Below, piece after piece: positions 35,501 through 46,391 of a DNA stretch of 64,000 nucleotides (the stretch's first letter is position 1; every line of letters starts with the position of its first letter). Made by a program: the position numbers and the translations under genes. The stretch comes from Chelonoidis abingdonii (Eukaryota > Chordata > Testudines > Testudinidae): contig NC_133771.1 in the NCBI RefSeq assembly GCF_003597395.2, forward strand, positions 47,171,268-47,235,267, in the 5' to 3' direction. Under the pieces are notes generated by a model. It saw only the letters and a list, made by a program, of their open reading frames with translations. It was not told where the DNA came from and did no database searches.

Positions 35501-38500
35501 CCGGGAATTTAGTAGGGACTTAGTGATTATATCATATTAGGGACTAACTGCCAAGTTTCAACGTGTACTTTCTGTGCACCGAGTATACTTGGGGGAGGGG
35601 GAGGAGGAGCCTGTTTAGATAAATCCTGTTCTGCTCTTCACTCATCTGCAAAGAGAAAATTTCAAGTAGCAATTGAGTTATAACAAGTAATGTTACCTTC
35701 ATATCAGCTTCACCTCCACTGTGTGTGTCCTGACAGAAGAAATTGTATCCTCCTTCCCATACTCCTGTAACCAGCTGACAAGATGAAAGAATAAGGTATC
35801 ATCTGATGAAAATATTGCACTTGACAGTACACCAGAACCATGGCCGCAGCTTTACTGGCTGATTCTGGGACATTAGGTTACAATTTAAGCCCCAAACAGT
35901 AACTGAATCATGGTAGTGATTGAAAGCCTAGTTAATAACAGTTCCATATTCTTCCCCGCCACCTTCCTGCTCCAATTACTGTGTCCTGGACTAAAAGGGA
36001 CAGGTAAAGATCCCATCCCCGTCGAGTTTTGAAAGATTTGTGTGTGTTTTTGAACAAACCTATTTTAGAGCTAAAAAACGTTTCTGCTGATTATTTTGTG
36101 TAGAAGTGGGGCACTTAGACAAAAAGTAAATTCTATTTCTGACTTTTTGAAGAAAAGATATTAAGTTTTATGTGCACAGAGTATGAACTAGGAAAGGAAA
36201 ACTGCTGGAGTTTTACAGCCTTTATGTTGCACGCCCAGTGCCTTATGATGGCAAAAATACCACCTGAACATTTCCATTATACCAAAACTTTCCCCATGCC
36301 TAATACTTCAAAAGGTGCTGACTTCAAATCATGGCGACGGTTTTACTTGTTTGGAAATAGTTCACCTTTCCCCCGTTGTGTCAAATTATTCACATTTTCA
36401 GAATTATTTATTGTCTGAAGAAATCATGAAGAATTAGTATTCTGCTACGTTCGGATTCTTCAAGATTACTTTTAATACTAAACCTTTTAGTGCTGGTATG
36501 TTCCAGCCAGCCAAATGACTACCTGCCTTATATAGGTGGTTGTCGATTTTCTGGCACTGTGTGTAATAGTAATTTGTTCCTACAGGTCTTATGACAGAGA
36601 TTCTGAGCACCCCTATCACACGTACATTATCAGGTTGAACCAAGCTGTACATTTTCATTTCTTTCTTCTTTGCCACTATGTTCCCATTACAGCTCTTGAA
36701 CTGAAGGGGTTGTGTTTGGCTGCTTCTAGCCTTGTAGGGTATACCTGCACTGCAATTAGACACCCGCAGCTGGCCTGTGCTAAGGGACGTTTAACTGTGG
36801 TGTAGACATTTGGGTTCAGGATGCAGCCTGATCTCTGGGATCTCCCACCTTACAGGGTCCTAGAGCCAGGGCTCCAACTTGAGCCCACAAGTCTATGCTG
36901 CAGTGAAACAGCCCCTTCGCCTGAGCCCCAGGAGCCTGGGTGAGCTGGCACAGGCCAGCTGTAGGTTTTTAATCGCAATGTAGACATTTCCATGAGGTAT
37001 GTCTACATAATGAATGGCAGTGAGACTCAGAGCCCAGGTCGACAAACTCAGGCTTGCACTGAGAATAGCTGCGTAGACATTGTGGCTCAGGCTGGAGCTC
37101 AGGCTCTGAAACCTGAGGAAGGACTTCAGAGCCCCAACTCCAGCCTCAGCAGCAATGTCTACACAGCTATTTGTAGTTCCATAGTGCAAGGGCTGATAGC
37201 CTGAGTCTGCCAATCTGAGCTCTTGAGAGTTGCTGCCACAGGCTGCTGCTCACTGTGTTGACATACCCAGAGATTCCCAGCAGTCTTCCCCATCCTCCAT
37301 TAATGTTTCTATTAAATTATCCATGCTATTATAAAGTTTGGCATTTTGGGCACTTTAAAGAAAGAAAGAGAGAGAAAAAAAGAGAAAGAGAAAAAGAAGT
37401 GGTAACTGATTTAGATAATTTCCAGGTGCAAAAAGTAGTTCAGTCCTAACTAGGAAAAACAGTTCAGAAATGAGTATTCAGAACAAGAGTCGTCCATTTC
37501 TGGCCTCATCTACACTCATGCTGGAACTGGGTTAGCAAGAACATTTAATCACAGTTCTTGCCAACAACGTGCTAATATAGGAGGGCTTCTCTGTCAGTGT
37601 CACTAGGGATGACTTGGGTTACAAAAAGTGTTTTACATAACCACTGAAAACTTTGTAGTTAAATAAAGTTAAGGATAAGAGGTGTTAATTTACTTGCATG
37701 TATCTCAGAATTGGAGAATGGGTAGTAAATTGGTTCTAGTTATGTCTTATAGAAGTTAACCACTTAAATGGCCTGCCCTTTTCTAATGTCAATTTTTTCA
37801 CAACTAAAGCATCATTTTTCTGCCTAATTTAAAAAAAAAAAGTGTGAAGTGCTTTAGAACAGTTAGTTTTACTTTAAAAAATTAAAACAAAATCCAAAGT
37901 CAGTTTGTGTCACCATTTTTGATCTTCACAAACACCACCAGTTAAAGCAAGCAATTAACTATACACTAGTACATACACTTAAGAGTCTTCTTATGAATGG
38001 TATGGGTGAAAGAATCAAACTGAGCATCACCATACCACAAATGAGAAAATCTTATTGGAGAAGGACAGCTGCAGCCTTGCATGTAACTAAAAAACCCCAA
38101 CAGCAATATATCCATCTATTCTCCTTTATGTCAGTCTAACCAACTGCTCACTCATAAACAAAATACAATTCTATTATCATACTTCTCATCCAAGAGGAGA
38201 CCTCAAATCTCTGTGTGCATAAACATTTAAAAGCAGAAGCATGCCAAAGGACCAACTTCATTTCTGGACAGTGGGTGCTGCATAGAGACCATCATTATGA
38301 CAGCATGGAAAGAGTTCTGAATAACTGAAGACTGAAAAGCCTGTATGGATTCTTTAGCATCCTCAAGTTAGTCAAGTAGCATAAAACCTTGTTTCAGGAC
38401 ATTGTATGAAAAAAGCTTACATAATCCTCATCACTCCAGGGGCCATTAAAAATGGAGGAATAACTACAACATTTACACTGTATTTATTACAATTAGTGAA

Positions 38501-41500
38501 TATTTGCTACAGTCAACAACCCTACATACCAAATGCTTATTCTTCCAGATTAATTGGTATGTCCGAGTTGTGCAATCCAAAGTGGGGGTTTGTTTTTTTT
38601 AACACTTGTAATTAAACCTGGTATAAAATTTCTTCCACTTAAGTAAAGTAAACAATGGTGTTCTGATGCAGCCTTTTAAAGGGAAGGATGACCTGTAGTC
38701 AGAGATTATTTCAAATAACTTACTACTCATTTGTTTCCACAAGTGCTCACAATATGCTCTGCTTTTTCTAAACATGAAAACTAATCAATCATGCTTGCTT
38801 TTTCTAATTTACTCATGTTTCTTTTAGCCACATTTATTAGCTCTACCTTATTTCAGCACATATTAAAAAGACAATTAAGAAACTAGCCACGCATGGGACA
38901 CACTGACCTGACTAGTAATTGTTCCCAAAGGTATTATTTACATACCTGCAAGTATTGGTATGATACGTTGTTTATATTAATGTTACTGTCTACATGACCA
39001 GCAAAATTCTGTGCTATCATTTGGTGAACAACTTGTCTCCCCCATCTCCTCTCTGTTTATAGGAGATGGGGCCAGTCCACCTTACAGCTGGTATCAACTG
39101 GCTCTGCAGTAAGTCTTGAGTCACTTGAGAATCACTGATCTTGTGTTTACAGTATAGGTAGGTCCCCTAACCACTTAGGACCTATGAATCTCTGTACATT
39201 TCAGCTGTAACTAGGGAAGTCCTGTAGCTGAAGTTTTTAATTTGGCAAGAACCCCAGTGGAGTTCAACTTTCTTTCCTAAAGACACCATCAATGCCAGAT
39301 CATGGACATGTCTTTTCTTATGAAATGCAGCTTTCTACAAAAGACTGACTGTAGCATAATGAAAGAGCAGATTCCAGCAGAAATACAGAGCATGTGATGT
39401 TTAAATTACCTAAAGTTAACCATTCTAAAGGCAATTTTTAAAAATGCTACTCAAAATTAATGGTATGGTCATTTAGTTCTGAGGAACCAAAGCAGAATCT
39501 ATATTAACATAAAGTGAACAGAGTTAGTTTTTGTCCCTTGGTTATGGGCTGTTACTTTCTCCCTGTCTGCTTTCATTTTTACTTTAATTTTGTAATTGTA
39601 TTACTGAACTTTATAAAGTGCTTTGGGGTTACCGTCTGTGTCAAAGACCCTGCACAAAATAAAACTGTACTGTGGACCTTCATTAACAGAAGGTCTGGAT
39701 TGAGGCACATTAGTGAAGCAATATGTACAAACTTGCTGCTCTGTTGATACAGACACAGAACTTTAGCCTCCATGCTGTCAGGAAGCTTTCCCAATTAAAA
39801 CAAGGGGGCCAATGATATTGCATACTGGCAAATACAAGTGAACAGGGGGACTTAAAATCACAAGAATTTTAGGTTAAAATGGAGAAGAGGCAGAAATTCA
39901 AACCTTATTTTTCTGATCTTAAGAAAGCAAATAGAAAGAAGTGTGTAAAAAATCATCTTTATGAATATGTGCTCAATTCTAAAAGAAAGCCATATTGGTT
40001 AACTTTAATCATTTCTTAGTTGGGATGCTGACTTAGTTGTATGGTGACCCAATTATCTCAGATTCTAGAAAACTCATTCTTTTAAACAACATTAGTAAAT
40101 GGTGTTCTTGTTATGACTCACAACCATTAATAAAATTGCAGCAAGACTCCAAATACAATATCAGGTACAGTAACTGCAAGCTGCTAAATGTTCTATGTAC
40201 TTAAAAAAAGTTGTAGACATAAATGTCAAATATGAATATGCAATGAAGTGTCCACAGTACATTATTGCCAAATTTCATATAAAAGCAGGATGTTGGACAG
40301 GATAAACATTCTTATACTTCTTTAAAAGCAGCAAAGAATCCTGTGGCACCTTATAGACTAACAGACGTTTTGGAGCATGAGCTTTCGTGGGTAAATACCC
40401 ACTTCATCAGATGCATATTTCTTGTTAGCAAAAGAGATACTCTCCTGCAGTGGAATTGTGAATTGTCAACACTGGTGGTATGGAACAAACATGCACAGGC
40501 TTAATATTATGCAAGTGAGTTGTCCAACCAAAGTTAGTAGGACTCCTCCCGTGTGACAGCTTTCCACAGGATCAGGGTCTTAGCTGGCACTCCATTATTA
40601 TGCTTGCCCTCAACTCTGCCATTCTAGGACTATATGAATATGGACACAATGCAGAGTCTATTGAAGGGGGTTTATCCAGGGGTTTGAAGAACTGGTTTTA
40701 TTAACCCTAGAAGATTTCTGAGGTGCTGAACAGAAATGCACTGTATACATATAATGTAGTTTATGTTACAAAATGCTAAGTCACAGCATACACAGGTTAC
40801 TGAGGCCATTAACATTTAATATAAACACTGGAGCTCTGTGGGTGTCTATTTATAAAAATAGTTATATTGCACCCACTAATGTGCTCACCACACAAGGCGG
40901 GGGGAGGTCTTGGTCTGGCTAGCTGGAAGAAAAAAGAGGTATTGTCCCTTTAAGGGCCCTTCTACAACAGGTAGGGAGAAGGAGGAAAGTTTACAGAGAT
41001 GGACAGTATGCAGCTGGGGCCAGGCAAGGAGAAGGCCACTGTACAGCCCTTCCCGCTGGCTGTAAGAGTGTAAATGTGGGGAGTATTTATACCAGAGTTG
41101 CCAACTTTCATGCAGTAAATAAAGCACCCCAACTTTCACAATAAGCCAAAAATCAAGTTAATCCCATTTCAAAACAAGGCTAAAACAAGCCAGTCCCTAA
41201 GAACCCCAACACTCTATGTGACTAGATCCCCACCACATGCAGTCTGGGACTGTGGTGAGCCCACTGTGCATCCTTGGCTCTCTCTCCCCCACCTTGTTCC
41301 CGGCAAGCAGGAGCCAATCAAAAAGGCCCAATTTCTGCGTTTTTTCCCCCACAGATTTGGCATGTCTGATTTATACCCCATGCAGCCCCAGACAGCCCCT
41401 CTTTTACTGGGATCAGGCTGGCAGCATTCACTCACCCATGAACTTGACAAAAGGACCAGGTTCCCTTTTGATCTGCTGTGGGCATTTTGCTAGTTACCCT

Positions 41501-44500
41501 TTTCCCTGGGGAGCTGGGAAGGAATTTTCCCCTTGCTGCCGGACTGGTCAAAGCGGGGTGGGCTTTTCTCCTTTCCCACAGTAAGTTTGGGATCCAGCAG
41601 GTTGGAGTAAGGGAGTTAGGTTGTAATGCTGCACCTTAGTACATAAAACTTATGGCAGGTATCACAGCAGGCACTCTATGGAAAGGATATAGTTATTGGA
41701 TAATATGGGAAAGGATTTCAAGGAAAGCATCCCTTAAGGGAGCTGAAGAAGGGGAGTCTGGGGTTTCTACGTCTGGAACAGCAGAGCCAAACCCCACCCC
41801 CTTTCACCTCAAGTGAGGGGAGGACATTGGGTCCCAGCAGCGAGACAGCTGGGACCTGGGTGGGAATTATTTGGAAGTGATTAAGGAAAGGATGTTGAGC
41901 TGCAGTGTACAATTTATTTATTTTATTGCTGGCGTTTCCAGATATTAAGTGAATAAAGTTGTGGTCTTGCCAGACAATGCTGAATGGATATTTTCATGCA
42001 GAGAGCAAGATCACTAAATATAACGCTAACACTGAAAATCAAGGTGCATTATATTTTGCAGTAGCAAAGACTATGTTCAATGACATTCTAGTTAAATTTA
42101 AGCTCTAGCCACTAATCATGTAGCCTACAGGTGAAGTTTTATTTTTTCCCTTCACCATATCAAAGAACTCACATTGACTATGTGACTTTATGGCAGTTTT
42201 CCAAGCCACATGAGTAATGCCAGGCAAGTGTTAAAAAAATATAAACATGCATTTGATTTAGCTGAGTTGACAAGGCAAATGGTGCTTAATAAGTGGGGAG
42301 ATTGCTATGAAAAAGAGAAGCAGTTCAGCTGTAATACAACTATAAAGGCTTTACATCACATAAAGTTTACGGAATATGTATATGGAATAGTGTGAAGGAA
42401 TAACTCTTAAGTAAGAAAAAATAATGAATTAATAATAATGATAATACTTCACTTGAATAGTGCTTTCCATCAGTAGATTGCTTTAATAAAGGAGATCAGT
42501 ATCATTATCCCCATCTGTAAAATGGGGAAGCTGGTACACAGAAAGGGAAAGTAACTTGCACAGAGTCACCCAGGCGGCCAGTGGCAGAGCCAGGAACAGA
42601 ACCCGGGTGCCCTGAGTCTCAGTCCGGTGCTCTAAGTTCACAGAATCAGACATTAGTAATGGAAAAAAAGACTTCTTAGTGGTTACTAGGCCATCCTCCT
42701 ACCCTGTTACAAAAACTTCATGTGGAAAATAATGAGTATTATTCTGAGTGCCAGAAGAGAAGAGATCAGCTGCAATGGGAATTTTATCTACACTTACTAT
42801 AATGCCAAAGAAATCTGCCACTTGTATATGTGCCATAGATTAAGATGTTTGTCATGAAGTCTTTGGTGATATTGCATATGCTTAATTTTATATATTTGCA
42901 TGGAGTAATCTCAGATAATACACATACCTATCATATTTACACCATTATTTAAGTGATATGAAGCTTAAGATGTTACCATAATTAACTTTGATTTTTTTAA
43001 GTACATACTGAAAAAAAAATTAACCCCAGCATATTAACTGTGAACATTCTTATTGATCTGGTTGATGGGGTAGGATGGAATTTATAGTTTCTGGATCTCT
43101 ATCTTGTAAAATAAAACAGACACACAGTTTCACTCAAAGTTGAAGGAATTATATTAAATAATCTGGTTTTAACTTTGTGAAAACAATGGCATCCCAAGTG
43201 TGCTAACATATTTCTGTTTCAGAACAACAAAGATGATTGAGAAGATGTGATTCTCAAATGTGCAAAAGCAAAGATTAAGATGAGGATCTACTACATTTAA
43301 ATAAAATTATATTCCACACTCCCTAGTCAGATGTGATGTAACTACCCATTCTTAGAACAACCTGACTGTGGTTCTCATTTAGGGGAGTAGTTAGGAACTA
43401 TTCAAATACTACTGAGGTTTACCTGAAGACTATAACAAGTCAAGGAAGTTGAGTTTTCCTTTTCATTGTGTGATGAAGGAGAGCTTCGCATTCAGAACAA
43501 TTTATTTTGCACACCATCCTCTATGCCCTAAGGTATTGATGGCAGTGCTCGTATGAACTTAGTAATAATGGTGATTTTCTTTGGAGAAGTGACCAGTGAA
43601 GAATTGTTGCAACATTTTGGCAACTATTTTACCAAGTTTAGGACAACAATATGCACAACAGACAGGTTTTTGGTGTAAGTGGGGGTTAAATAGGGTACTG
43701 CACAAAAAAAACCAAAAAACCCTCCTACCTCATAAAACATAAAAAATGACAGTAGCGTAAGTCCAACATTATAGACCACTAGAATTCCCCGGCATGAGAA
43801 TGGTTGCTTATTCTGCATGTACTTTGGTCCTATCCATACGATTAATAAGTATAAGACAGAGAAGATAAATGTAGGTGTATAGTTATCCAGAAGAAGCCAT
43901 CCTTTTACTCTGGGATCTGAAATAAAATTAAAAAAAAAAAAATTTACTACCGCAATTTAGTAAATGGAAATATTTAAAACACTGTTACTATAAGCCTTGT
44001 CAGGAAAACATTTTGCTCAATCTAACATGAACCAATGTGAATGAAAGAAAATGCTTGATGGAAAACAGCAAATAAACTTACTAGAAATGCTGATTGTTCT
44101 GAATTACACAATAACTTGCATATATAGCAAGGTTACATTTAATCACACTGTTGCTAAGCAAAATGCAAGTAACACCGCTCCTAATGAAAACATTGCTTTC
44201 AAAAGGGAGTTATTGCTGCTAAGTGTTTTAAACTATTATTTGAAATCTATCTTTGGTATTTGGGACAGAAGAAGATTCTGAATAAGTTTTAAAGCTGATA
44301 AACTTCACCATGCTGTTTTTTGTTTGTTTCTTCCTCTCTCCCTGAAAGCCTCAATATATCAACATAGCTAGTTTCCAAAGTCATATCTGCTTACTGTATT
44401 AAGCAAAGTACATTCTTACTGTTTTTATTTCTGCTAGTCCTTGGGAGCCAGTATGGCTAAGAGAGGGAACTGGATTCCTTATTGTGCATCACACACTATA

Positions 44501-46383
44501 TTCCAAGCAATAAATTACACCAGTGTAAACCCAAACAGGATGCTGATTTTACACAAGTGTTACTCAGCATACTTTGGCTTTTGGAACTTTTTTATTGGTG
44601 ATGCATCAGAAGGAAAACAGTCCAGTTGACAGTCTGATTCCAGGGGGAGGTGGCAAGACTGGCAAGTAGAAAAAGACACATTTTTAAACAGTAAACTGAA
44701 CAAATTTGATACGGATATAAAAATATTCAGACAAATATATGATGCTCTTTTTACAAAAAAAATTTTTTGAACTGAAATATACATAAGGAAATAGTCATGG
44801 AGAAGGTGTCTGCTTGTCCCGTTCCATAGAGGCCTGTCTATAATGGGATCAACACACAGTTTAATACAAGCTCACACCAATTCAGTTTAGACACTTTGTA
44901 GCAGTGAAGAGGCTCCAGCTCTATTTTAGTGGAGCTCAGAAACCATACCATACCTGGGGGCAATCTACACTGTAGTCATAGGGTGTGACTGGACCTCACA
45001 TAAACATACTCGAACTAGCTTTATTCTAGCTGAGCTAGCTTTTCTCGGGAGTGCTGAAATCACAGCAGCACAAGCCCACCCACAACCTTCAGCACTTATT
45101 CAGGCAGCTAACCCATGCAGATGCCCACTCAGCTACAGCTGCTCTGATACTTGAGCTAGCTCTATTAAAGTTAGCTCAGGTATGCCTAGGCAAGTTGCAA
45201 TCACAGCCCATGACTGCAGTGTAGATATAGAATAATAGAATATCAGGGTTGGAAGGGACCTCAGGAGGTCATGTAATCCAATCCCCTGCTCAAAGCAGGA
45301 TCAACCTCAACAAAATCATCCCAGCCAGGGCTTTGTCAAGCCAGGCCTTAAAAACACCCATTCTAGTGCTTCACCACGCTCCTAGTGAAATAGTGTTTCT
45401 TAATATCCAACTTAGACTTCCCGCACTGCAGCTTGAGACCATTGGTCCTTGTTCTGTCATCTGCTACCACTGAGAACAGCTGCGCTTCCTCTCAGATAGT
45501 TGAAGGCTGCTATCAAATCCCCCCTCACTCTTCTCTTCTGCAGACTAAATAACCTCAGTTCCCTCAGCCTCTTCTCGTAAGTAATGTGCCCCAGCCCCCT
45601 AATAATTTTCAATGCCCTCTAAAACCAGTACATAAAACTGTTATAATCTCCTTACCTAGGATATGGCATTCAATTTGTCACCATCTCAAAAAAGGAGAAA
45701 AGGAAAAAAAACGAAAGAAGGTAAGCAAAATGGATTAGAAGCATAAGGCATTAGGGACAGGAGAAAAAAATTGAAAGACTAAACAAAACTAAAATGTTTG
45801 GAAAAAAAAGGAGAGGATAGGATTGTGTCATTTTAATTCATGAATGATTGGTCTTCAGTAACAGACACTCTTATTTACCCTCTCCCTCATTACAAACGGG
45901 TACTTCATGAAGAGCAAACTTAAAACAGTATTTTTCATGCAACATTTAATTAATTTGTAGGATTTCATGTTGCAGGGTATTGTTGAGGCAACCAGCTGAA
46001 TAAGACCATAAAACAGGTTGACACTTGTAGGAAGAAGAATAGCAGCTGCAGTATATTAGCTCAGATACAGTTTCAAGGTCTGTCATTCCTCACTCTTCAA
46101 GTCATAAGCCGATTGCTCAGTAGCTTCAGAAGCCCTTTTCTCTGAACATTACAGTTTTGCACAATTGGGTGTTTATGAGCACCAAAGCAGTTGACACAAA
46201 CCATATTAGCTTCAGGATACTAGAAAGCCAGTCTCTTCCTATGGCAGTTTCTATACTTCAATATATGCATTTGAACTTTGGTTCTAGAAATTAAACGTGC
46301 ATTATTTATAAAATGAACAACTTACCTCTTGGCCCGAGCCAGACATCCAGGTAGCTATTGATTGTTTGATCCAGGGATTCCAT
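29395..46383 (-). CDS. ELOVL5: ELOVL5, very-long-chain fatty acid elongase 5 (seven coding exons, complete reading frame)
   Basis: Joined coding exons are 46326-46383, 43729-43916, 35697-35774, 34111-34282, 32208-32332, 30239-30373 and 29395-29526, giving 888 nt, 295 residues plus TGA, close to the roughly 299 residues of mammalian ELOVL5. Every intron is GT-AG and all phases match. The product is the ER-membrane condensing enzyme (3-ketoacyl-CoA synthase) that starts two-carbon elongation of C18-C20 polyunsaturated acyl-CoAs. Seen in the frame: hydrophobic segments near residues 33-49 and 62-81, the DTFFFILRK motif (126-134), the histidine box HVYHH (143-147), NWVPCGH (159-165), MYSYYG (180-185), a Trp at 231 in PMGWLYFQ, and a lysine/arginine-rich C-terminus ending RKD typical of ER retention. 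ELOVL2 is the nearest alternative; it has Cys at the position of Trp231 and a different histidine-box context, so I prefer ELOVL5. No frameshift or internal stop is present. Confidence 0.97.
30239..30373 (-). CDS. ELOVL5: ELOVL5 coding exon 6 (residues 208-252)
   Basis: 135 nt, phase 0/0, acceptor TTTCAG, donor GTAAAA. It encodes [18 protein letters not shown], then PMGWLYFQ with Trp231, and a final membrane helix ending NFYIQ. Trp at this place is characteristic of ELOVL5, whereas ELOVL2 has Cys; published mutagenesis of rat enzymes links this position to whether C22 substrates are used. Confidence 0.96.
30374..32207 (-). other. ELOVL5 intron, nothing else recognised
   Basis: 1,834-bp intron. 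Open frames at 30649-31028 on both strands are mutual shadows without family resemblance. Confidence 0.6.
32208..32332 (-). CDS. ELOVL5: ELOVL5 coding exon 5 (residues 166-207)
   Basis: 125 nt, acceptor TTTTAG, donor GTGAGT, phase 1 to 0. It encodes [20 protein letters not shown], then a segment ending in [17 protein letters not shown] and TQGQ are conserved ELOVL blocks. Confidence 0.96.
32333..34110 (-). other. ELOVL5 intron with a possible hAT end near 33048
   Basis: 1,778-bp intron. GTGGTTTTCAACCTGCAGAC at about 33046 resembles the CAACCTGTGG-type end of hAT elements, but I find no partner end, so it is a fragment at best. Confidence 0.4.
34111..34282 (-). CDS. ELOVL5: ELOVL5 coding exon 4 (catalytic exon, residues 109-166)
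   Basis: 172 nt with acceptor GTAG and donor GTAAGT. It holds the catalytic core: DTFFFILRK, then HVYHHASM (His143, His146, His147), then NWVPCGH. The exon ends one base into a Ser codon (phase 1). The histidine box is the signature of the ELO family condensing enzymes. Confidence 0.97.
34649..34668. repeat. T-homopolymer run
   Basis: About 20 consecutive T after AAACTT in the ELOVL5 intron. Length is likely polymorphic and prone to read error. Confidence 0.8.
34769..35520. mobile_element. Terminal-inverted-repeat DNA element in ELOVL5 intron, about 750 bp
   Basis: The left end AGGGCCCCACCAAATGCAGA and the right end, complement of GGGAATTTAGTAGGGACT (AGTCCCTACTAAATTCCC), are inverted and diverged. 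Next to them are matching subterminal blocks, TTTTGGTCAATTTCACAGTC on the left and AGATTTCACGGCCCGTGACA on the right. The inside has three direct copies of a GGTA(C/T)TG..ACCCTTA(C/T)TTCTG unit. No transposase frame; non-autonomous. Confidence 0.6.
35697..35774 (-). CDS. ELOVL5: ELOVL5 coding exon 3 (residues 83-108)
   Basis: 78 nt, in frame at both ends (phase 0/0), acceptor GTCAG and donor GTAACA. It encodes [15 protein letters not shown] followed by a polar stretch ending EADMK. The exon is short and carries no membrane helix, as expected for the loop between the second and third helices of ELOVL proteins. Confidence 0.95.
36737..36993. mobile_element. Short DNA element (MITE-like), 257 bp
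   Basis: Left end GGGTATACCTGCACTGCAAT followed by TAGACACCCGCAGCTGGCC; right end GGCCAGCTGTAGGTTTTTAA followed by TCGCAATGTAGACATTTCC. These are inverted relative to each other, with the GTCTACATTGCGATTAAAAA complement. No coding. Confidence 0.65.
36995..37268. mobile_element. Short DNA element (MITE-like), 274 bp, adjacent to the previous one
   Basis: Begins AGGTATGTCTACATAATGAA and ends GTGTTGACATACC, giving GGTATGTC inverted ends. The middle is itself partly palindromic: GCGTAGACATTGTGGCTCAG near 37070 and CAGCAGCAATGTCTACACAG near 37145 face one another. Possibly one element nested in another. Confidence 0.6.
37355..37402. repeat. GA-rich microsatellite
   Basis: Purine tract of AAAG/AGAG/GAAA units in the large ELOVL5 intron. 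Simple repeat, imperfect. Confidence 0.85.
40325..40432 (-). mobile_element. Partial member of a fold-back element family
   Basis: AGCAAAGAATCCTGTGGCAC, then CTTATAGACTAACAGACG, then GAGCTTTCGTGGG(TAAATA)CCCACTTCATC. It shares the TAGAGACTAACA-type and GTGGGNNNNNNCCCACTTCATC blocks of the element at 5960 but is half as long and from a different subfamily. Confidence 0.6.
40880..41960. repeat. Unclassified repeat-like tract
   Basis: 40880-41095 and 41700-41960 have the look of LTR or DNA element ends (purine-rich blocks, AATAAA at about 41950 on the plus strand). 41095-41200 has GTTGCCAACTTTCATGCAG, similar to the GTTGCCAACTCTCATAATTT start of the element at 63304. I cannot define clean ends. 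Confidence 0.3.
42426..42634 (-). repeat. MIR SINE
   Basis: On the minus strand: AGAGCACCGGACTGAGACTC, then CCCGGGTTCTGTTCCTGGCT, then CTCTGCCACTGG, then AAGTTACTTTCC, then CATTTTACAGATGGGGATAA. These are the tRNA-derived and core blocks of MIR in the expected order. Diverged but clear. Confidence 0.85.
43729..43916 (-). CDS. ELOVL5: ELOVL5 coding exon 2 (residues 20-82)
   Basis: 188 nt between a TCAG acceptor and a GTAGGA donor. It encodes the PRVKGW linker, the first predicted membrane helix, the [15 protein letters not shown] segment and a second helix ending MFYE. The upstream intron is 2,409 bp and the downstream intron 7,954 bp, the largest within the coding part. Confidence 0.95.
44956..45230. 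mobile_element. Short DNA element (MITE-like), 275 bp
   Basis: Left end GGGCAATCTACACTGTAGTC then ATAGGGTGTGACT; right end TCACAGCCCATGACTGCAGT then GTAGATATAG. The two ends are inverted. The middle has inverted AGCTAGCT-rich blocks. No coding. Confidence 0.7.
45231..45625 (-). mobile_element. CR1 LINE 3' fragment
   Basis: Plus strand starts AGAATATCAGGGTTGGAAGG then GACCTCAGGAGGTCATG, the complement of the CR1 3' end, and continues through TTTGTCAAGCCAGGCCTTAA and CCTCAGCCTCTTCTCGTAAG. It abuts the preceding DNA element directly. 5'-truncated, non-coding. Confidence 0.9.
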
Positions 46384-46391
46384 TGTACAAC
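46326..46391 (-). CDS. ELOVL5: ELOVL5 first coding exon (residues 1-20) with 8 nt of 5' UTR
   Basis: The acceptor TATAG ends at 46392 and is preceded by a pyrimidine-rich tract. Eight untranslated bases follow, then ATG at 46383-46381 in the context TACAATGG. The exon encodes a start [11 protein letters not shown], then LGPR, and ends with the first base of an Asp codon (phase 1) at a GTAAG donor. An exon beginning just ahead of the start codon means the gene has an upstream untranslated exon, as in mammalian ELOVL5. Confidence 0.93.

Larger units (their letters stand above)
35775..43728 (-). other. Large ELOVL5 intron (7,954 bp) carrying several repeats
   Basis: Holds two short DNA elements (36737-36993, 36995-37268), a GA-rich microsatellite, part of a fold-back family member (40325-40432), an unclassified unit around 40880-41960 and a MIR (42426-42634). 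The remaining sequence is AT-rich and unrecognised. Confidence 0.6.
43917..46325 (-). other. ELOVL5 intron (2,409 bp) with a DNA element and a CR1
   Basis: Repeats at 44956-45230 and 45231-45625 are adjacent. 43930-44950 and 45626-46325 show nothing recognised. Confidence 0.7.

Noticed and set aside
29395..46383. The elongase being ELOVL2 instead of ELOVL5
   Set aside because: The histidine-box exon reads [13 protein letters not shown] and NWVPCGH, and residue 231 is Trp in GWLYFQ; ELOVL2 has Cys there and other differences around it.
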